A DNA stretch of 10,900 bases from BJHL01 sp035299305 (lineage in GTDB: Bacteria; Planctomycetota; Phycisphaerae; Phycisphaerales; UBA1924): NCBI GenBank assembly GCA_035299305.1, contig DATGWV010000241.1:1-10900 (forward strand), written 5' to 3'. Positions 6,284 through 10,900 of the stretch are shown piece by piece. Each line of letters opens with the position of its first letter. The first letter of the stretch is position 1. Made by a program: the position numbers and the translations under genes. The notes beneath the pieces were generated by a model. The model made no database searches and had not been told where the DNA came from. It was given only the letters and a program-made list of their open reading frames with translations.

Positions 6284-6294
6284 AAACTCGCTTT

Positions 6295-8124
6295 ATGTGC
6301 GGCATCGTCGCCTACGTCGGTTCGAAGAACTGCCAGAACATCCTGCTCGAGGGCATCAAGCGGCTGGAGTATCGCGGGTATGACTCGTCGGGGCTGGCGA
6401 TGCTGCACAACGGCAAGCTGCAGGTGGTGCGTGCGGTGGGGCGCGTGGCGAACCTCGAAGACAAGCTGGAGAGCATGGGCGGCCTGCCCGGCACGGTGGG
6501 GTTGGTGCATACGCGCTGGGCGACGCACGGCGGCGTGACGGAGTTCAACGCGCACCCGCACCGCGACGACAAGGTCGGCATCGCGGTGGTGCACAACGGC
6601 ATTATCGAAAACTACGCGGCGCTCAAGACGCTGCTGGAAGAGAAGGGTCACAAGTTCAGCAGTCAGACCGACACGGAAGTGCTGGCGATGCTGATCGGCG
6701 AGCTGTACGAAGGCGACTTGGAAGCGGCGGTGCAAGCCGCGCTGCGCGAGGTGACGGGGGCGTATGCGATTGCAGTGATTTGCGAGCGCGAGCCGGACAC
6801 GCTGGTTGTGGCGCGCAAGGGCAGCCCGCTGATGGTGGGCGTGGGCAACGGCGAGTATGTGGTTGCGAGCGATGGCGCGGCGATCATCAGTCACACGAGC
6901 CAGGCGATCATGCTCGACGATTACAACGTCGTGAAGATGACGTCCAAGGGCTTCCGCACGAGCACGATTCACAATGTGCCGGTCACGCACAAGATTCAGC
7001 AGCTGGAACTCGAGCTTGAAGAGATTGAACTGGGCGCGTTCAGCCACTTCATGCAGAAGGAAATCTTCGAGCAGCCCAAGGCGCTGCGGAACACGTTCCG
7101 CGGGCGCTTCAACAGCGATGAAGGCAAAGTGATTCTGGGCGGCCTGGCTGACCACGCGAAGGAACTGGTGAAGGCGAAGAAGGTGGTGATGCTGGGGCAG
7201 GGGACTGCGCTGCACGCCGCGATGATCGGGCGGTACTTGTTTGAGGATCTGGCGAAGATTCCGAGCACGAGCGAGTTCGCGAGCGAGTTTCGGTATCGCA
7301 ATCCGATCATCGAAGAGAACACGGTCGCGATTGCGGTTTCACAGAGCGGCGAGACGGCGGACACGCTGGCGGCGCTGGTGGAAGCGAAGGATCGCGGCGC
7401 GGTGACGCTGGGTGTGATCAATGTCGTGGGCAGCACGATGGCGCGCGAGACGGACGCGGGCGTGTATCTGCGCGTGGGGCCGGAGATCGGCGTCGCGAGC
7501 ACGAAGGCGTTTGTGGGTCAAGTCGCGGTGCTGACGATGATGGCGATGTGGATGGGCCGGCGGCGGTTCATGGGGGCGCATGAGTGCGGCGATCTGCTGC
7601 GGCAACTGAACACGATCCCTGACAAGATGGAGCAGATTCTGTCGCTGGATGCGCAGGTGAAGAAGATCACCGAGAAGTACATTGAGCGCGAGAACTGGCT
7701 GTTCCTGGGTCGCGGGTACAACTATCCGACGGCGATGGAAGGCGCGCTGAAGCTGAAGGAAATCAGCTATATTCACGCGGAAGGCATGCCGGCGGCGGAG
7801 ATGAAGCACGGGCCGATCGCGCTGATCAATGAAGGCATGCCGGCGGTGTTCATCGCGAACCGCGGCAAGCAGTATGAGAAGGTGATGAGCAACATTCAGG
7901 AAGTGCGAGCGCGCGGCGGGCACGTGATCGCGATCGCGACGGAAGGCGACAATGAGATCAAGCACTACGCCGAGGATGTGATGTACATTCCGGATATTCC
8001 TGAGTGCCTGAGCCCGCTGCTGGCGGTGGTGCCGATGCAGATGATGGCGTATCACGCGGCGGTGCTTCGCGGGCATGACGTGGACAAGCCGAGGAATTTG
8101 GCGAAGAGTGTGACGGTGGAGTGA
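6295..8124 (+). CDS. glmS: Glutamine--fructose-6-phosphate aminotransferase (isomerizing)
   Basis: 609 residues, the same length as the E. coli enzyme. It makes glucosamine-6-phosphate from fructose-6-phosphate and glutamine, the first step toward UDP-GlcNAc for peptidoglycan, lipopolysaccharide and other amino-sugar polymers. The N-terminal glutaminase domain begins MCGIV, exposing the catalytic Cys after Met removal, with RLEYRGYDSSG (23-33), HTRWATHG (72-79), NGIIENY (101-107) and TDTEV (125-129). Two SIS domains follow: the first with SQSGETADT (349-357) and EIGVASTKAF, the second with KLKEISYIHAEG and EMKHGP; the end is DKPRNLAKSVTVE, as in E. coli. In the sugar-phosphate loop the usual CGTS reads Q302-G-T-A305, a notable change. 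The gene is divergent from a polysaccharide-synthase-like glycosyltransferase and ends in its own terminator. Confidence 0.98.
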   Translation: MCGIVAYVGSKNCQNILLEGIKRLEYRGYDSSGLAMLHNGKLQVVRAVGRVANLEDKLESMGGLPGTVGLVHTRWATHGGVTEFNAHPHRDDKVGIAVVHNGIIENYAALKTLLEEKGHKFSSQTDTEVLAMLIGELYEGDLEAAVQAALREVTGAYAIAVICEREPDTLVVARKGSPLMVGVGNGEYVVASDGAAIISHTSQAIMLDDYNVVKMTSKGFRTSTIHNVPVTHKIQQLELELEEIELGAFSHFMQKEIFEQPKALRNTFRGRFNSDEGKVILGGLADHAKELVKAKKVVMLGQGTALHAAMIGRYLFEDLAKIPSTSEFASEFRYRNPIIEENTVAIAVSQSGETADTLAALVEAKDRGAVTLGVINVVGSTMARETDAGVYLRVGPEIGVASTKAFVGQVAVLTMMAMWMGRRRFMGAHECGDLLRQLNTIPDKMEQILSLDAQVKKITEKYIERENWLFLGRGYNYPTAMEGALKLKEISYIHAEGMPAAEMKHGPIALINEGMPAVFIANRGKQYEKVMSNIQEVRARGGHVIAIATEGDNEIKHYAEDVMYIPDIPECLSPLLAVVPMQMMAYHAAVLRGHDVDKPRNLAKSVTVE

Positions 8125-8164
8125 GGACGCGACGGTCGAGATCGCGAAAGTGATGAGTTTGATG

Positions 8165-8194
8165 ACGCCGCGTGGAAGCACGCGGCGTTTTTTT
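8165..8194 (+). terminator. Intrinsic terminator of glmS
   Basis: A 10-bp perfect stem, ACGCCGCGTG (8165-8174) with CACGCGGCGT (8179-8188), has a GAAG loop and runs directly into seven T (8188-8194). It lies 40 bp after the glmS stop. The T-run overlaps the stop codon of the converging gene by two bases. On the other strand no T-run follows, so it serves glmS only. Confidence 0.93.
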
Positions 8195-9071
8195 ATGAGA
8201 GCGCGTTCGCGAGAATGATTGCGAGGATGACCACTAGGACACAGATGCCGATTATCACTGCGCCTAGAGGCAGGCCGCTCATTTGCTCGGATGCACTGGG
8301 AGGTAGCGATGGAGGCGGGGGTGCGACGAAAGGTTTGAAGTCGGCTTTGACCAGTCCAGGTACCGCGCAGTCAGGGCGATAGAACTCAAACTGGATGATG
8401 GGAACGAGGTTGCCATCTCGCGCCGTCCAGATTTTCTTGATTCTCGCTTTGTACGGATGGTTGCGATCAAGAAAGTCAGCGACGTCCGATGCATCGTCTT
8501 CGGGTACGTAGCCGAGACAGACGCCTTTGTCGTCAACAACCGCGACTGCGTTTGCGCTGTAGCGGTTGCCTCGCTCACGAATGAGGAAGACTGGCGTGGA
8601 GGGAGTCAAGCGAGTTGAGATGTACGCGTGGCGGTTCTCGTAGCGAGTGCCGGCGACGTAGGTCTCGAACTCGTCGAGCGGCTCATTACGCTCTGCTTCG
8701 GCACGGGCTTCTTCGGCCTCGCGACGACGAACTTCCTGAGCAAAGAGCTTTTCGTCCTTCTTGGCCTGTTGGCGACGGAACTTGGCGATCGCGCGATCTT
8801 CCGGCGGAAGCACCGACTCGATGGTTTTGAATACGAACTCACGCTCGTCGTGGGTCAGCTTGCCGTCTTCACATACGTGTTGGATGACAGCGGCGAGTTT
8901 CCGAACTGGCGGTATGTTGGACTCATGCACATGCGAGGCCCACTCTTGGAGAGCTCTTATCTCGTGGTCGCTGATTTTTCCGTCCGCGGTTATCTCTTTG
9001 AGCAGGAGTAGCAACTCCATGCCTTCTTCGGATTCGGTGAAATGCTTGGTTGATGAACTCGCACGACTCAT
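8193..9071 (-). CDS. TerB-like / HIRAN domain protein with a C-terminal membrane anchor
   Basis: 292 residues. Residues about 15-90 are helical and acidic, with two similar segments, ITADGKISDHEIRAL (27-41) and VCEDGKLTHDEREFV (66-80), the DGK..DE pattern of TerB-type (tellurite-resistance family) domains. A highly charged, probably coiled-coil stretch follows (91-130). Residues about 134-232 form a HIRAN domain: YVAGTRYENR, then LIRERGNRYSANAVAVVDD with the NA pair at 174-175, and GYVPEDDA (187-194). HIRAN domains in eukaryotic HLTF bind 3' ends of single-stranded DNA. A proline-rich spacer (about 248-259) leads to one hydrophobic helix (about 267-288) at the extreme end, as in a tail anchor, with the bulk of the protein expected in the cytoplasm. 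There is no signal peptide and no helicase or nuclease domain. The ATG at 9071 has no clear Shine-Dalgarno. The gene converges on glmS and is divergent from the SRPBCC gene. Confidence 0.88.
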   Translation of the reverse strand: MSRASSSTKHFTESEEGMELLLLLKEITADGKISDHEIRALQEWASHVHESNIPPVRKLAAVIQHVCEDGKLTHDEREFVFKTIESVLPPEDRAIAKFRRQQAKKDEKLFAQEVRRREAEEARAEAERNEPLDEFETYVAGTRYENRHAYISTRLTPSTPVFLIRERGNRYSANAVAVVDDKGVCLGYVPEDDASDVADFLDRNHPYKARIKKIWTARDGNLVPIIQFEFYRPDCAVPGLVKADFKPFVAPPPPSLPPSASEQMSGLPLGAVIIGICVLVVILAIILANALS

Positions 9072-9157
9072 ATGGACGAGTTTACCCGAACGACGAGATG
9101 GGTCATGAGCGATTATGCGACCGAAACCAGTGCGCGGTGTTGAGCGAAGTGGTGGTC

Positions 9158-9622
9158 ATGCCCACGGTTCGCATGCTGGAGACTTCGATTTGGGTTCCTC
9201 GCACGCGGGAGGAGCTGTTTCCGTTTTTCGCCGATGCGGCGAATTTGAATGTGTTGACGCCGCCTTGGCTCGACTTCAAGATCGTCACGCCCTTGCCCAT
9301 CGACATGAAGCAGGGGGTGCTGATTGACTATCGCATCGGGCTCAAGGGCGTGCCGATGAAGTGGCGGACGCTGATTTCGGCGTGGGAGCCGCCGGTGCGA
9401 TTTGTGGATGAGCAGATTCGCGGGCCGTACAGCCTGTGGCGGCATGAGCATATTTTCGAGCCGGATCGCGGCGGGACGAACTGCATTGATCGCGTGAGCT
9501 ACAGCCACTGGGGCGGGCCGATTGCGGAGAAGCTGCTGGTGCGGCCTGATCTGGAGCGGATTTTCGCGTATCGGCGCGAGAAGATGGCGGAGTTGTTTGG
9601 GAAGGCGGCTGTGAAGGCGTGA
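9158..9622 (+). CDS. SRPBCC-fold ligand-binding protein
   Basis: 154 residues from the chosen ATG. The whole chain fits one START/Bet v1-like (SRPBCC) domain of the type grouped as COG4276: LETSIWVPRTREELFPFFADAANLNVLTPPWLDF near the N-terminus, then GVLIDYRIGLKGVPMKWRTLI, RFVDEQIRGPYSLWRHEHIFE (81-101) and a C-terminal long helix ending in FAYRREKMAELFG. Such proteins have a hydrophobic cavity and bind small lipophilic ligands; the ligand here is unknown and no enzyme activity can be assigned. The frame is open up to 9050, but that extension would overlap the start of the divergent gene and is not similar to the family, so I start at 9158; an ATG at 9173 is also possible. No strong ribosome binding site. 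The next gene begins 16 bp downstream, so the two are probably co-transcribed. Confidence 0.88.
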   Translation: MPTVRMLETSIWVPRTREELFPFFADAANLNVLTPPWLDFKIVTPLPIDMKQGVLIDYRIGLKGVPMKWRTLISAWEPPVRFVDEQIRGPYSLWRHEHIFEPDRGGTNCIDRVSYSHWGGPIAEKLLVRPDLERIFAYRREKMAELFGKAAVKA

Positions 9623-9638
9623 GCGGTTACGCTGGTGC

Positions 9639-10256
9639 ATGCGCACGGTGTATCAGAAACTGAAGCCGCGGCAGACGACGCGACACACGGTGACGATGCC
9701 AGCAGTTTCCTCTCCGGTACCGATGCCGCTGCCTCGTTCGGCTGCGGTTTTGTGTGCACGATGTCGGCGCGAGGCCACGTTTTACACAGCGGCGGCGACG
9801 TGGTGCCACCCGATGGATGCGCAGAGCGAAGCAGCGTGGCGGCATCGCGTGGTAGTGGAGCCGAGGGGCGATGACTGTTCCACGGTGTGGTACTTCCCGC
9901 ACATTGTGCCGCCCGGCACGAAGGGCGCGGGTTCTTCCTTCCTGGTGTATCGCCATTACTTTCAGGGCGACGTCGGAGTCGTCGAGTGCGCGACGTGCGG
10001 CACACAGCGGCGGCATGAACTGCGGTGGCCGCGTGACGCGTTTTACCGCGTCAGTGTCGGGCGAGCGACGTTGTGGGCCGCGGATCGTGCGGACATGGTT
10101 GAGTTGCGAGCGTACATAGCAAGCTCCGATCGACGGCAGATGTATCGCAGCGGCGTGGCGCACTGGGCGACTCGATATTTGCCGCGTGATGTGATTGTGG
10201 CGAAGAACCGTGAGCGCGTGGTCGCAGCGGTTGACACGCTGCTTGCGCGGACGTGA
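9639..10256 (+). CDS. Unrecognised protein with two CxxC pairs (split zinc-ribbon candidate)
   Basis: Up to 205 residues, not recognised. Two cysteine pairs, C39-A-R-C42 and C117-A-T-C120-G, sit 75 residues apart and could together bind one zinc, as in split zinc ribbons. Between them is a beta-rich-looking stretch with HRVVVEPRGDD (69-79), YFPHIVPPGTKG (85-96) and FLVYRHYFQGD (101-111). The C-terminal third is basic with a likely final helix (190-204). There is no signal peptide or membrane segment. The first 30 residues are low complexity, and starts at 9696 or 9723 are plausible alternatives to 9639; none has a clear ribosome binding site. It starts 16 bp after the SRPBCC gene, and its stop overlaps the Shine-Dalgarno used for queE, which argues for one operon. 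A nucleic-acid or tRNA-related role would suit the neighbour but is only a guess. Confidence 0.7.
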   Translation: MRTVYQKLKPRQTTRHTVTMPAVSSPVPMPLPRSAAVLCARCRREATFYTAAATWCHPMDAQSEAAWRHRVVVEPRGDDCSTVWYFPHIVPPGTKGAGSSFLVYRHYFQGDVGVVECATCGTQRRHELRWPRDAFYRVSVGRATLWAADRADMVELRAYIASSDRRQMYRSGVAHWATRYLPRDVIVAKNRERVVAAVDTLLART

Positions 10257-10283
10257 GGAGGCTCTACGATGCTGCGTGAGTGA
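10256..10283 (+). promoter_or_regulatory. Shine-Dalgarno and four-codon mini-ORF overlapping the queE start
   Basis: AGGAGG (10256-10261) is the strongest Shine-Dalgarno in the window. It is 7 bases before an ATG (10269) that opens a frame of only four codons (Met-Leu-Arg-Glu, stop at 10281-10283). The queE GTG at 10276 lies inside this mini-ORF in another frame, 14 bases from the AGGAGG. Ribosomes ending on the mini-ORF would be placed to restart at the GTG. Confidence 0.55.
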
Positions 10284-10900
10284 CACGCTGCCTATTTCGG
10301 AGACGTTTTTTTCGGTGCAGGGGGAGGGGAAGCTCACCGGGGTGCCGAGTTTTTTTGTGCGGTTGTCGGGGTGCAACTTGCGGTGCCGGTGGTGTGACAC
10401 GCCTTATGCGAGTTGGAAGCCGGAGGGCACGCCGCGTGATTTGGCGGGGTTGGTGCGCGAGGCGGAGGCGACGGGGGCGCGGCATGTGGTGATTACGGGC
10501 GGGGAGCCGTTCATCTTCAAGCGGCTGGGGGAACTTTGCGAGGCGTTCAAGCACGCGGGGATGCACATCACGATTGAGACGGCGGGCACGGTGTTTGAAC
10601 CGGTGGCGTGTGACTTGATCAGCATCAGTCCGAAGCTGGCCAATAGCACGCCTTGGAACGATGCGCGCGATGCGGATGGAACGTGGGCGAAGCGGCACGA
10701 GGAGCGGCGGATCAATGTGACTGCGCTGAATGCGCTGCTGGCGAAGTACGCGGAGAAGCAACTGAAGTTTGTGGTGCAGAGCGAGGCGGATGTGGCGGAG
10801 ATTGATGGGTTGCTCTCGCAACTGCATGGGTGGAGTCGGGACGATGTGCTGCTGATGCCGGAAGGTGTGATCGCGCCGACGCAGGAGGTGCGAAAGTGGG
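10276..10900 (+). CDS. queE: 7-carboxy-7-deazaguanine synthase (radical SAM), 3' end beyond the window
   Basis: A radical SAM enzyme that contracts 6-carboxy-5,6,7,8-tetrahydropterin to 7-carboxy-7-deazaguanine on the path to preQ0 and queuosine in tRNA. 208 codons are visible, open to the right edge; related enzymes are about 210-250 residues, so little is missing. Signatures: ISETFFSVQGEGKLTGVPSFFVRL (7-30), the cluster-binding C33-NLR-C37-RW-C40-DTPYA, TGGEP (74-78), ITIETAGT, and ISISPKLANSTP. The start is a GTG giving VSDTLPISETF. It is preceded by a strong AGGAGG that is better spaced for an overlapping four-codon ORF. It begins 20 bp after the stop of the four-cysteine protein on the same strand. 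Confidence 0.96.
   Translation, partial: MSDTLPISETFFSVQGEGKLTGVPSFFVRLSGCNLRCRWCDTPYASWKPEGTPRDLAGLVREAEATGARHVVITGGEPFIFKRLGELCEAFKHAGMHITIETAGTVFEPVACDLISISPKLANSTPWNDARDADGTWAKRHEERRINVTALNALLAKYAEKQLKFVVQSEADVAEIDGLLSQLHGWSRDDVLLMPEGVIAPTQEVRKW

Larger units (their letters stand above)
5545..6294. other. Divergent intergenic region between the glycosyltransferase and glmS
   Basis: A 750-bp gap. Several frames are open, but their translations lack domain character and they vanish at both ends into antisense of flanking genes. The left part (5614-5985) is the structured RNA candidate, with a promoter-like sequence at 5991-6018. The right part is the glmS leader on the plus strand. It contains a 7-bp inverted repeat TCTCGCC (6165-6171) and GGCGAGA (6201-6207), a GCGGC/GCCGC hairpin (6224-6237) and a CGGCG/CGCCG hairpin (6251-6267) shortly before the ribosome binding site. 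I see no match to the glmS ribozyme core known from Firmicutes. Confidence 0.6.

Noticed and set aside
6000..6294. glmS ribozyme/riboswitch in the glmS leader
   Set aside because: None of the conserved core of the Firmicutes glmS ribozyme is visible, only short hairpins.
5545..7215. Upstream 557-codon extension of the glycosyltransferase frame
   Set aside because: It runs antisense through the first 920 bp of glmS, which is unmistakably coding. Its translation is Arg/His/Leu-rich shadow sequence without domains. The family homology begins only after MPRATLN.
9050..9157. Upstream extension of the SRPBCC gene to ATG 9050
   Set aside because: It would overlap the start of the divergent HIRAN gene by 22 bp, and the added residues do not resemble the domain, which begins right after the 9158 ATG.

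Overview
The window is GC-rich bacterial chromosome. It most resembles a planctomycete, probably of the Phycisphaerae type. The main lineage cue is the N-terminal CxxCGYDLRG...CxxC zinc ribbon on a membrane protein (821-1837), an architecture I associate with that group. Strong Shine-Dalgarno sequences are scarce. No phage, transposon, CRISPR, tRNA or rRNA gene was recognised. The assignment is an inference from protein style, not from a marker gene.

Layout, left to right. The 5' two thirds of glyA (serine hydroxymethyltransferase) reads leftward off the left edge. Behind it, on the same strand, lies the zinc-ribbon membrane protein. A gene-free stretch of about 730 bp (1838-2569) carries short tandem repeats with a 7-base period. 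Then come, all leftward, an MscS-type mechanosensitive channel (2570-3376), a non-coding stretch of perfect hairpins ending in an intrinsic terminator just upstream of mscS (3409-3741), a small membrane protein with its own promoter (3816-4205), and a processive-type family 2 glycosyltransferase (4348-5544). A divergent gap of 750 bp (5545-6294) separates the glycosyltransferase from rightward glmS (6295-8124). On the leftward strand this gap holds a promoter-like sequence followed by about 370 nt of nested hairpins. glmS ends in a textbook terminator. Facing it is a leftward gene for a TerB-like/HIRAN/tail-anchor protein (8193-9071). The last three genes read rightward: an SRPBCC protein, an unrecognised four-cysteine protein, and queE (running off the right edge).

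Functional links. GlmS makes glucosamine-6-phosphate, the entry to UDP-GlcNAc. The divergent glycosyltransferase has the DxD, ED and QxxRW motifs of enzymes that polymerise and export beta-linked polysaccharides, often from UDP-sugars, so the pair could supply and use amino sugar; this is inference. The other genes look like housekeeping (glyA, queE) or stress and envelope functions (mscS, TerB/HIRAN).

The parts most worth a second look are the two structured leftward RNA candidates, the lengthened pore helix and missing C-terminus of the MscS homologue, the tail-anchored TerB/HIRAN protein, and the phase-continuous heptamer repeats.
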